DNA from: Trachelipus rathkii
Taxonomy: Eukaryota > Arthropoda > Malacostraca > Isopoda > Trachelipodidae
Length of the DNA stretch: 12,500 nucleotides
Direction of reading: 5' to 3'
Assembly: GCA_015478945.1 (NCBI GenBank)
Contig: JABUQX010057099.1
Span: 1 to 12,500, forward strand
Made by a program: the position numbers and the translations under genes. Each line of letters opens with the position of its first letter. Positions within the stretch are counted from its first letter, which is position 1. The notes under the pieces were generated by a model, which was not told where the DNA came from, did not search any database, and saw only the letters and a list, made by a program, of their open reading frames with translations. Shown piece by piece: positions 1-7,134 of this stretch.

Positions 1-1
1 G

Positions 2-516
2 ATAGTGGAAGAGAATAATAAGAGTGAATTGATGAAAGAAGTGCTGGGAATAATAGATTCAGGATGTTTGACATCTGTAGTAGGAACCATATGACTATCA
101 GCCATTTTATCAAATATGTCAGATAAATATCTAAGGAAAGCGTCGAGGATATTAAAATAGGGCCTGAAATAGAGGAAGATAAGAGATATGAAATAAAAGA
201 AATAAATCTACCATGCAAGATAAAGGAAGAGGAGTTTCAAATAAAAATAGATGTAGTTGAAGGAGACATACCTCTTTTGATAGGAAAGAAAACATTAAAG
301 AACATAAGAGCAGTTATAGATATAGAAAAGAATTTGATACACCTGAAAGACATTGGGATTTACAATATACCAATAATAGAAAACGAAACAGGACACGATT
401 GTGTGACTCTGATGGAATTGGGAAAAAGAAATTGGAATGGACAATTTAAGGAAGGATGGATAGAAATAGAAAAAATAAGAAAAGAAAAATTAATAAAACT
501 ACTTCAGAAATATTAA
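2..516 (+). pseudogene. Copia pol fragment: aspartic protease and linker to integrase
   Basis: This encodes a retropepsin-type protease that would cleave the Gag-Pol polyprotein inside the particle. The catalytic triplet Asp-Ser-Gly is at 56-64, within the context GIIDSGCLTSVVG. An in-frame TGA at 92-94 falls where relatives usually have Trp after the active site, consistent with a TGG to TGA change. The frame then moves near 154-160, and the rest is open to the TAA at 514-516. That second stretch carries PLLIGKKTLK and an AVIDIEKN segment, which match the C-terminal part of this protease family, followed by IPIIENETGHD, a linker often seen in this Copia branch. The ATG at 277 is internal and not a real start. 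The upstream part of pol and gag are off the left edge. Confidence 0.8.
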
Positions 517-960
517 AAAAAGTAATGGAAGAATTAGAACAAATTGTTAAAGATTGTAAGACGTGTCAAAAATTTAAACCAACACCACCACATCCAATAG
601 TTGGATGGAATGGAACAACTTTGTGATTTATTACAGCATGGATATGAGAGGATAGAGAATCATTAAATTGATATAGTATGTAAGATACACAACAAATATG
701 TCAAGCTGAGTGGGTTAAGTCGGAAAAACCAGTAAAGAATTAAGAGAAATATTTAGTATAAATGGTCTAACAACTTTGGAGCACCAAAGATTAATACTTC
801 AGATGCAGGAAGGAATTCCAAAATAATTATATTGGAATATTTTCTGTACCGAAAACAGCATATTATTGAAAAAGTACAACAGCAGAGAAAGCCCTTTTAG
901 CCAACGGATTATTTTTGAAAAAATAGGGTTGGTTTTTTTAATAAAGGAGATCAATATATA
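495..960 (+). pseudogene. Copia integrase remnant: zinc-finger half and catalytic core
   Basis: The integrase would insert the cDNA into the host chromosome. The Cys pair of the HHCC zinc finger is clear (CKTC, codons at 555-557 and 564-566), followed by QKFKPTPPHPIVG. The preceding His pair is not found; the reading seems to jump from the protease linker straight into LIKLLQ, suggesting a deletion near 485-500. The catalytic core is shredded among three frames. Met-Asp at 638-643 fits the first acidic residue, Ser-Asp-Ala-Gly at about 799-810 the second, and the Asn-Gly followed by Glu (917-919, in a shifted frame) the third. Numerous stops occur between 624 and 960. It continues into the next fragment, which carries the end of the integrase. 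Confidence 0.75.
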
Positions 961-974
961 AAAAGTTAAGAAAG

Positions 975-2069
975 ATGGATCAGAAGAAGAAACTTAAAAT
1001 GGAAGTGTTTTACGCAAAAAACATATTAACTAATGTTAACGGATATTCTCCAAATCAATTAGTATTTGGTAGAAACAATGTTATACTGAACTATGTAGAT
1101 GAAAGAGATTGTAATCCAGCTTTGGTTGATAATATAGAAGATGAAATGTTGAGAAATGTGATGAATGCTATATCAGAAGCCAGAAAACATCATATAGAAC
1201 AGGAATCCTCAGAAAAAATAAAAAGGGCTTTAAGAAAGAGAATAAGAGAACATCCTATTGAAAAATCACTGATAGGAGACACCGTTTATTATAAAAGAAA
1301 CAATGCAAAAGAATGGAGAGGCCCACCAAAGGTAATTGGAAAAGAAGGAAAGACAGTTATAGTAAAACATGGAGGATACATTCATGAAATAGCTAGAGTT
1401 CACATAACAAGAATAAACAAGTGTGAATTAACAACCAACAATAATGAGGATATAAACCATGATTTATCGGAATCAGAGGAAGATGAAGAAAATAAAGACA
1501 CCATTATAGAAGAAGATTCAGAAACAGAAACAGATGATGAAGAAGAATATGTGGCCATAACAAAAGATAGAAAAGAAAAACAAGATAGACTAAAAATAAA
1601 AAGATTTCAAATTTATGAGATAAGAAATAAAGAAAATGGATTAAGATATAGAGTCAAGATTATGAGCAGAGCTGGAAAGGCAAAAAGTAAAAAGTACTCT
1701 TCTTGTTATAACGTACAAGACCTTGATGATGAAAGTTACAAATGGATAAACTTGAATGAATATGATCAAATAGAATTAATTAATGAGGATGTCCCTGTAG
1801 AGAATGAACAAAGTGAAGAAGATGTTAATGAAAGAGAGTACAGTACTGAAGAAGAGAATCAAGGTAATCAAGAAAAAGAGGTTACAAATTATTATGCAAC
1901 TTTACTTGAAGAAGAAGTTGAAAACGCAAAACAAAATGAATTAATAAGTTGGAAAAATAACAACGTTTATGAAGAAATTGTGAAAGATAATAAGAACAGA
2001 AAATTAGTATCCACCAGATGGATAGTAACAGAAAAAAATAAAAATGGAAAAACAATTACAAAGGCGTGA
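975..2069 (+). pseudogene. Copia pol fragment: integrase C-terminus, acidic spacer, start of reverse transcriptase
   Basis: This is the longest open stretch in the window, 364 codons counted from an internal Met. Residues 20-33 (NVNGYSPNQLVFGR) end the integrase core. Residues 101-147 form the C-terminal DNA-binding module with GDTVYYKR, EWRGP and VKHGG. Residues 160-192 are very acidic (Glu/Asp/Ser runs). Residues 205-270 contain a conserved-looking block with RAGKA and a YNVQDL segment that I associate with this Copia branch, of unknown role. A second acidic run covers 271-300. Residues 305-364 begin the reverse transcriptase (STRWIVTEK at 346-354). The TGA at 2067-2069 interrupts the usual KARLVARGF motif where Arg is expected, and LVARGFKE follows in the same frame. 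So this is one piece of a longer pol, not a separate gene. Confidence 0.85.
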
Positions 2070-2494
2070 CTGGTGGCAAGAGGATTCAAAGAAAAAGTAT
2101 ATGGACATTTAGAGGCACCTACATGTACCCCGGATACTAGATGTAAAGACAGCATACCTGCAAGGTAAGGAAATGAAGAGAGGTTTTTTTACAACCTCCA
2201 CCAAAGAAAATATGGAAATTAAGGAAAACAGTATACGGATTTAAGGATGCAGCAGTGGCCTGGTATCTATCAATGAAGGAGTTTTTAAATAATCATGGTA
2301 TGGTACAAAATATCTACGACCCTACCATCTACCATTATAAGTCTGGTAAACAACTAGAAGGAATATGTGCATCCAGTGTTGATGATTTGATGTTGCTTTA
2401 TCGGATTGGAAACTTTCATAATAAAATGGATAAAGTAGATAAGCAAGATTCACAATGGGTAGGTAGAAGAAAAAATGTTAATCATTGGTATTGA
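2070..2494 (+). pseudogene. Copia reverse transcriptase core
   Basis: The reverse transcriptase would copy element RNA into cDNA. After LVARGFKE the frame runs to about 2135, then jumps to LDVKTAYLQG (Asp codon 2140-2142), the first catalytic Asp motif. Relatives have a few dozen more residues between these two motifs, so an internal deletion near 2130 is likely. A frame change near 2185-2190, at a run of T, leads to a frame open to 2494 with QPPPK, WKL, KTVYG and AWYLSM. The polymerase signature is VDD at 2378-2386, preceded by Ser instead of the usual Tyr. Past residue MLLYRIG the match fades and the frame ends in TGA at 2492-2494. The thumb region between 2495 and 2545 is poorly readable. 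Confidence 0.82.
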
Positions 2495-2542
2495 TTAAAG
2501 AGGAAAATAACGAATATTCTTAATGCCAGATAAAATGATATT

Positions 2543-3300
2543 AAGGATTTAAAGTAGTGGTCAAGGAATATTCGATAGAGAAGAAAGAAAATTAGAAAAG
2601 GAAGAGATGACATTGTATAGGTCTCTGAATGGGAGTCTGAATTGGATATCACAACACACAAGACCAGATTTATCGTTTTTTGTCAGTAAAATGTCAAGAA
2701 AGAATAATAATGCAACAAATATAGATATGAAAGAAATTATAAAAAGGATTAATAAATTGAAAAATGAATGCATAGAAATAAAAATGAAACCAATAAGCAA
2801 CAAACGAATGATAATATGTTATAGTGATGCCTCTTTTGGAAATATAGATGATGGAAGCACACAAGTCGGCTACATTATATTTATAAAGGATACCACATTA
2901 GAAAATAGTAATGTTATTAGTTGGAAATCGAAGAAAGCACACAGAATTGTAAGATCAACAATGGAAGCAGAAATGGTGGCATTGCTTGAATGTCTTGAGG
3001 AAGCCAATTACATAAGAGAAGTTTGGAAGGAAATAACAAGTGAAACATTGAAAATTGAAGTAAAAACAGATAACCATTCAATAAAGAAAGCTTTAGAATC
3101 CCATACAGCAATTAAAAACAGAAATCTAAGAATAGACATTGCAGCATTGAAGAGTATTCGTTAGCTGAGATAAAAATTGAAATCTTGGATTTCCCGGTGC
3201 ACAACTAGCAGATGGATTAACAAAAGAATTTGGAAAGAAAAATATGTTAATTAATTATATAACGAACGATGGGAGAAAGGATGTCAAGAAGAGAAATTAG
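2543..3300 (+). pseudogene. Copia RT connection and RNase H, end of pol
   Basis: RNase H removes RNA from the RNA-DNA hybrid during reverse transcription. The frame is open from about 2543 through the stop at 3162-3164; the Met at 2607 is internal. Counting from that Met, YRSLNGSLNWISQHTRPDLS (residues 4-23) is the Copia RT connection motif. RNase H acidic positions are visible as Asp in CYSDASF (residue 74), Glu in RSTMEAEMVAL (120/122), Asp in KTDNHS (155) and Asp in LRIDIA (177). Two further frame changes near 3150 and 3200 lead to QLADGLTKEFGKK, the usual end of Copia pol, and the final TAG at 3298-3300. All catalytic residues survive, so decay is mostly by frameshift rather than substitution. 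Confidence 0.87.
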
Positions 3301-3326
3301 AGGAAGAAAAAGAATCAGATAAAGAA
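3301..3326 (+). other. Polypurine tract of the Copia element
   Basis: This purine-rich stretch, broken only by two T residues, lies between the pol stop and the TG that opens the putative 3' LTR. By position it would prime plus-strand DNA synthesis. The identification rests on placement and composition only. Confidence 0.65.
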
Positions 3327-3438
3327 TGATAATCCATAATCATTCTTATCCTTTTCAGACAGATAAAAGGAGGTTAACTTTGTTTATACTTAGATTTTTA
3401 ATACAAAACAGATAAAAGTTATAAAAAAAGTATTAAAG
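3327..3438 (+). repeat. Start of 3' LTR of the Copia element
   Basis: The sequence opens with TGATAATCC directly after the polypurine tract, as expected for an LTR 5' end. Positions 3327-3368 are repeated exactly at 9539-9580. Positions 3418-3438 match 9581-9600 with one indel and one substitution. Between them this copy has 49 extra bases (3369-3417) bounded by the direct repeat CAGATAAAAG (3360-3369 and 3409-3418). The right end of the LTR is not resolved because similarity stops at 3438. A near-palindrome ATGATAAT-CC-ATAATCAT sits at the boundary. Confidence 0.7.
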
Positions 3439-3481
3439 CCAATAATATTATTATTTTGTAGAGTAGGCCTAATCCTGTGAT

Positions 3482-3720
3482 TTAACCCTTTCGACGCGAC
3501 TTTTGCAGAATTAGTTTAGAAACTTGAACAAATGGTTTTCCTGCATCATCTTTTGATGAGTACATAAACATATGTTTTCCCCAAATTCGTGATTTCATCC
3601 TATCATTAAAATTTTTGATGGGACATATGTGTCACTAGACATAAAAGTGGGACTAAGTGTCCCCACTAGCACTATTATGTGTGGCTAAAGGTCCCTTTAG
3701 TGCTGATTACTTCCATATCA
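3482..3720 (+). repeat. Possible piggyBac-like terminus with three small hairpins
   Basis: TTAA followed by CCCTTTCGACGCG at 3482-3498 looks like the target site and left terminus of a piggyBac-type element, though no matching inverted end was found, so this may be a solo or truncated end. Downstream are three closely spaced inverted repeats: GGGAC...GTCAC at 3620-3635, GTGGGAC...GTCCCCAC at 3647-3666, and CTAAAGG...CCTTTAG at 3685-3700. CACTAG recurs after the first and second. Similarity to known families is not established. Beyond 3720 up to the TA tract at 3931 I see ordinary AT-rich sequence. Confidence 0.35.
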
Positions 3721-3930
3721 AATATTTGTGATGAACATTTTGCATTTTACATTTTACTTTCATGAGAAGGTTCTAAAACAAAGTGCGCTCAAATTTATTA
3801 ATAAAAAAATTAATCCTCGGAAAAATCATAATGCTGTATATAGATGAATATAATATTGACATTTTTGAAATAAACCTAAACTTGATACTAGGACATTTGA
3901 AACATAACCATACTTATTCTTATTCAATAT

Positions 3931-3962
3931 AATTATATATATATAATATATAGATATATATA

Positions 3963-4002
<40 letters not shown>

Positions 4003-4083
4003 TATAATATATATTATATATATTATATATATATTATATATTTTATTATATATATATTATAAAAATATATATTATAATATATA
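3931..4083. repeat. (TA)n microsatellite tract
   Basis: This is about 150 bases of interrupted TA dinucleotide repeat. It directly abuts the GACTCC-rich block that starts at about 4084. Confidence 0.95.
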
Positions 4084-4217
4084 AGGGGATGGGGAGTCGA
4101 GAAAAATAACTTCGACTCCCGACTCCGACTCCCAGAGTCGATTTTACAAACAACCGACCTCCCGACTCCCGACTCCCAGAGTCGATTTTAGCAACAATCG
4201 ACTCCCGACTCCCAATG
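4084..4217 (+). repeat. GACTCC-rich block, hAT-like left end candidate
   Basis: The block begins with AAGGGGATGGGGAGTCGA, close to the inverted terminus CAGGGATGGGCGAGTCGG read on the minus strand at 8212. Inside, a unit of about 43 bases occurs about 2.4 times (4113-4154, 4155-4198, 4199-4213), each holding several CGACTCCC motifs followed by CAGAGTCGATTTTA. Arrays of a short motif next to an end are typical subterminal binding sites of hAT transposases; applying that here is inference. No coding sequence is present, and the opposite end is not identified. Confidence 0.5.
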
Positions 4218-4444
4218 GAAAATGGAACGTGATATTTTTCCAAAATTACGAACTTTTATTCATTGTTTTTGCTAATAACATTGCAAAAAAAAAAAAAAAA
4301 AGAATTATGACAATAAATTTTAATAATTTCTAATAATAATAATAATATTTACACTTTTTACAAATAGACACTTTATATTACGAGTAGCCCTACGTATGAG
4401 TAAACTTGTTGACAAAAAAAATTTACAATATATAATTTATTTCA
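4218..4444. other. AT-rich segment with A17 run, no gene seen
   Basis: This is unremarkable AT-rich sequence with a run of 17 A at 4285-4301 and a short AAT run after it. The A run could be the tail of a small retroposon, but no promoter boxes or target duplication support this. Confidence 0.5.
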
Positions 4445-4680
4445 TAATAATTATAAAATAATATTAATAATAATATAATAATATAATATTAATAATAAAT
4501 AATAATATAATTAATATAATAATATAATATTATTTTATATATTATTATATTAATATTATATATTATTAATATTAATAATAATAATATAATATAATATAAT
4601 AATAATAAATAATAATATATTATTGTATTTTATTTTATTATTATTTTATTTTATATTATACTATTATTATTATTATTGAT
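4445..4680. repeat. (AAT)n/(ATT)n trinucleotide-rich tract
   Basis: This stretch is composed only of A and T with AAT, ATT and TAATA units, giving way to TTATT units near 4620 and ending before TGATGCATGATG. It differs in period from the TA tracts around it. Confidence 0.9.
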
Positions 4681-4704
4681 GCATGATGTTTTCGGGAGGC
4701 TATC

Positions 4705-4814
4705 TATATATTATATTATATATATATATATATACTTATATATATTATATATATATATTAATATATATAATATATATATATAATATATATTATATATAAT
4801 ATATATTTATATAT
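4705..4814. repeat. (TA)n tract left of the palindrome
   Basis: This interrupted TA repeat of about 110 bases forms the left border of the large inverted repeat. The 25 bases before it (4680-4704) are the only mixed-composition sequence between it and the AAT tract. Confidence 0.95.
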
Positions 4815-4922
4815 AATGGTGAATCAAGTTAAAACCACAATATCTCAATCCTATCTCAAAACACAAACAAGCTACCGGGAAAGGAATACATTGCTGGAGC
4901 TGTCCAATTCTATGGGAAAGTG

Positions 4923-5018
4923 TATAATTATATATATATTATATTATAATATATATATATATATATAATATATATAGTATATATATATATAATATATATA
5001 ATATATATATATATATAT
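4923..5018. repeat. (TA)n tract inside unit A
   Basis: This TA repeat separates the first and second forward modules of unit A. In unit B the corresponding junctions lack a tract of this length, so expansion or insertion occurred after the units arose. Confidence 0.9.
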
Positions 5019-5225
5019 CTCAAAATACAATAGCTTTAGCGAAAAGGAATACATTTTGGAATCCTGGTTAAAATTTAGATAGGGAAAATGTTAAAATTAG
5101 GTTAAATAAAAAAATGTTAATATTATAGTAATATGATTAGAGAGCTATTTAAGAGTAACCTTTTTTGGCTTACTCGTTAAATAAATAGAGCTTCTATTAA
5201 TTTTGGGGTACGTGCTACAAAAGAA

Positions 5226-5440
5226 TACCCAAGGGTATAACGCACCGATGGCAGGAGTCGGGTCTTTCTCACCTCCGGGGAACTACGGGTAAGGACTAAT
5301 TCCCCCCTCCGGGGAGGGTCTCCGAACCCCCGCTCTTTGGGGAGGGTCTCCGGTTCCTCCGCCCCTCCCTACGGGGTATGGAAACGTCCCCCCCCTTGTT
5401 CCCCGTCGGCTCAGCCCTCTACATTTGCCGTAATACCTTT
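5226..5440 (+). repeat. GC-rich core of unit A
   Basis: This is a C- and G-rich island in otherwise AT-rich DNA. It includes ACCGATGGCAGGAGTCGG, AACTACGGGTAAGGAC, two GGGGAGGGTCTCCG segments and TACGGGGTATGGAAACGTCC. The same landmarks occur in the same order on the opposite strand at 6336-6568. The motif GGCTCAGCCCTCTA near its end (5408-5421) recurs as GGTTCAGCCCTCTA at 5939-5952, the inner end of unit B. No convincing coding sequence, tRNA or rRNA signature is seen. Confidence 0.8.
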
Positions 5441-5460
5441 AAATAATATATGATATATAT

Positions 5461-5477
5461 ACTATGTCCCTGCTCCT
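5461..5477 (+). repeat. Inner inverted motif of the palindrome, left copy
   Basis: ACTATGTCCCTGCTCCT here is matched, apart from one extra base, by its reverse complement at 6183-6200. It marks the border between core and inner modules in both units. Confidence 0.85.
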
Positions 5478-5848
5478 AAAAAAAAAAGCCCAATATTACT
5501 TTATTGTATTTATTATTGGTTTTTTTACATTGCTATCTAAATTTACAAGGATTCCAAAATGTATTCCTTTTCGCATTAGCTATTGTAGTTTTTAAGATAT
5601 GATTTTTTTTTTGATTTAAATTTTTTTTTTTTTTTTTTTACATTTTCCCAAACTAATTTACCAGAGTTCAAAGTTATTACTTTTCCGCTGTAGCATATTG
5701 TATTTTTTGAGGATATATATATCTTTTTTTTTTTACATTTTCGCACTAAAATGTTACCAGGATTTCAACAATGTATTCCTTTTTCTGTAGTATTGTAGTT
5801 TTGAGATATGGATTGAGATTTGATAGTTTTAAACCCAATTAATTAATA

Positions 5849-5870
5849 GTATACTATATATGATAATATA

Positions 5871-5938
<68 letters not shown>
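5849..5938. repeat. (TA)n tract at the palindrome axis
   Basis: This TA repeat of about 90 bases lies at the symmetry axis (near 5890) of the large inverted repeat. A TA tract is itself palindromic, so it would form the loop or tip of a cruciform or RNA hairpin. Confidence 0.95.
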
Positions 5939-5940
<2 letters not shown>

Positions 5941-6182
5941 TTCAGCCCTCTAGAAGAGCCACAATCCATATCTCAAAACTACAATAGAGCGTACGGGAAA
6001 AGGAATACATTGCGGGAATGCTGTCCAATTTTAGTGCGGAAAAAAATATATATCTTCAAAAACTACAATAAGCGTACAGACGAAAAGAATAATTTTTGGA
6101 AATCCTTTTAAAATTTTGTTAGGAAAATGTAAAAAAAAATATAATAAATAAATAAAATAGAATATTTGGCTATTTTTTTTTA

Positions 6183-6200
6183 AGGAGCAGGGGACATAGT
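6183..6200 (-). repeat. Inner inverted motif of the palindrome, right copy
   Basis: This is the reverse complement of 5461-5477 with one additional base in the G run. It lies at the matching position of unit B. Confidence 0.85.
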
Positions 6201-6320
6201 ATATACTAATAGTATATATATTATTATATAATATATATTATATATATTATTATATATAATATATATATATATATTATATATATATATATATAATATATAT
6301 ATTATATTATATATATATAT
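6201..6320. repeat. (TA)n tract inside unit B
   Basis: This TA repeat of about 120 bases separates the inner motif from the GC-rich core. Unit A has only a short AT stretch (about 5445-5460) at the same place. Confidence 0.95.
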
Positions 6321-6335
6321 GTATTATTTTAATAA

Positions 6336-6568
6336 AGTGGTATACACGGCAATGCTACCAGTAGGGGTCTCGGCGACAGGGGAACCACGGGGGGACGTTT
6401 CCATACCCCGTAGGGGAGGGGCGGAGAACCCCCCGAGACCCAAATACCAAAGAGCGGGGTCCGAGAGACCTCCCGGAGGGGGAATAAGTCCTTTACCCCG
6501 TAGTTTCCCCCGGGAAGGCGAGAGATTCCGACTCCTTGCCATCGGTGTGCGGTACCCCTTGGGGATTT
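6336..6568 (-). repeat. GC-rich core of unit B
   Basis: This is the inverted counterpart of 5226-5440. On the minus strand it reads through CACCGATGGCAAGGAGTCGG, AACTACGGGGTAAAGGAC, CCGCTCTTTGG and TACGGGGTATGGAAACGTCC. Both strands are open over about 70-90 codons, which is an effect of GC-rich stop-poor sequence; the other copy does not keep the frame. Confidence 0.8.
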
Positions 6569-6930
6569 GTAAAAAAAAAAAGCAAATTTAATAGAAAAGC
6601 CTATTTATTTTAACGAACATAACCAATAAAAGGTTTGTAAATAGGCTATCTAATCATATTACTTTAATTATTTAACAATAATTTTTTTGATTTTTTTTTT
6701 TTTACATTTTCCTTATTTCAAAATTTTTACCAGGATTCCAAAATGTATTCCTTCGCTGTAGCTATTGTAGTTTTGAGATATATTTGTTTTTTATTTTATT
6801 TATTTTATTTTTTTACATTTTCGCACTAAATTGGACCAGCATTCCAGCAATGATTCCTTTTCGCTGTAGCTATTGTAGTTTTTGAGAATGAGTTGTGGCT
6901 ATTAAACCAAATTCACCAATATAGTATAAA

Positions 6931-7038
6931 TATATAATACATTATATTATATATATAAGTATATAGTATATATATATAATAATTATATATAATATATATA
7001 TATATTATATATTATAGTATAGTATAGTATATATATAT
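6931..7038. repeat. (TA)n tract right of the palindrome
   Basis: This interrupted TA repeat borders unit B and grades into a GA-rich tract at 7039. It includes a few TATAG units near 7015-7030. Confidence 0.95.
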
Positions 7039-7098
7039 AGAGAGAGAGAGAAGAGGAGATGGAGAAGAAGAAAATGGAGAGAAGAGAGAGAGAGAGAG
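7039..7098. repeat. (GA)n purine-rich tract
   Basis: These sixty bases are almost entirely G and A: GA repeats interrupted by AAGAGG, GGAGAAGAAG and AAAATGG. All-purine strands of this kind can form triplex DNA; no other role is visible. Confidence 0.9.
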
Positions 7099-7134
7099 GC
7101 ACGTCGTAGTCAAAAATTTCTGGATACGCCACTG
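7099..7134 (-). repeat. Lone DNA-transposon terminus fragment
   Basis: Read on the minus strand this starts CAGTGGCGTATCCAGAAATT. CAGTGGCG(T/G)A(T/G)CCAG is a terminus I recall from several animal DNA-transposon families. Only about 36 bases remain before the GA tract, and no partner end was found. TA repeat on the outer side hides any target duplication. Confidence 0.5.

Larger units (their letters stand above)
1..3438 (+). mobile_element. Degenerate Ty1/Copia LTR retrotransposon, 3' part (GalEa-like)
   Basis: This is the 3' portion of an LTR retrotransposon that would copy itself through an RNA intermediate. The domain order read on the + strand is aspartic protease, integrase, reverse transcriptase, RNase H, polypurine tract, LTR. 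Integrase ahead of reverse transcriptase is diagnostic of Ty1/Copia rather than Ty3/Gypsy. The integrase C-terminal wording (YYKR, EWRGP, KHGG) and the RAGKA block before the reverse transcriptase resemble the Copia branch known from crustaceans and other aquatic animals (GalEa and relatives); that subfamily call is from memory of motifs, not a search. Gag and the 5' LTR are outside the window. At least six frame changes or in-frame stops and two apparent internal deletions make this copy non-autonomous. The coding strand is strongly A-rich and purine-rich. Confidence 0.9.
4815..5848 (+). mobile_element. Palindrome unit A: long-TIR element with GC-rich core
   Basis: This unit of about 1 kb has terminal inverted repeats of several hundred bases. 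The left terminus (TGGTGAAT...CCACAATATCTC) runs inward through two forward copies of a module at 4853-4924 and 5017-5094, split by a TA tract. The right terminus carries three reversed copies of the same module at 5526-5600, 5639-5717 and 5734-5812. The centre is a GC-rich block at 5226-5440. No open frame of protein-like character exists. The arrangement resembles a non-autonomous foldback-type DNA element, but the terminal bases and target duplication are hidden in flanking TA repeats, so the superfamily is unknown. It is the mirror image of unit B. Confidence 0.7.
5939..6930 (-). mobile_element. Palindrome unit B: inverted copy of unit A
   Basis: This unit mirrors unit A. Its inner end begins GGTTCAGCCCTCTAGAAG and runs through forward modules at 5969-6044 and 6053-6138. 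The inner motif follows at 6183-6200, then a TA tract. The GC-rich core is at 6336-6568, and reversed modules lie at 6701-6781 and 6812-6890. The outer end reads on the minus strand as TTGGTGAATTTGGTTTAATA and matches the outer end of unit A. Between core and outer modules, 6597-6648 contains the inverted pair AAGCCTATTTA/TAAATAGGCT, with a diverged counterpart at 5140-5205. Differences from unit A are mainly short indels, many in homopolymers. Confidence 0.7.

Noticed and set aside
1967..3111. Minus-strand open frames within the Copia element
   Set aside because: They are shadows of the pol reading frames on the plus strand.
4046..4243. Minus-strand open frame of 65 codons over the first GACTCC block
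   Set aside because: It is an effect of the repeated GGGAGTCGG motif, reading as Gly-Ser-Arg-Glu-Ser repeats, and ends in the TA tract.
5860..6111. Open frame of 83 codons starting in TA repeat
   Set aside because: The first third is an Ile-Tyr repeat from the TA microsatellite, and the rest is the repeated module, which is non-coding in its other copies.
6319..6591. Overlapping open frames of 90 codons (+) and 72 codons (-) in the GC-rich core
   Set aside because: Both strands are open because the sequence is GC-rich and stop-poor; the frame is not kept in the inverted copy at 5226-5440 and no protein motif is seen.
4853..6890. CRISPR-like array
   Set aside because: The repeated modules are about 80 bp, diverged, in both orientations and separated by variable low-complexity sequence, which does not fit regular repeats and spacers.
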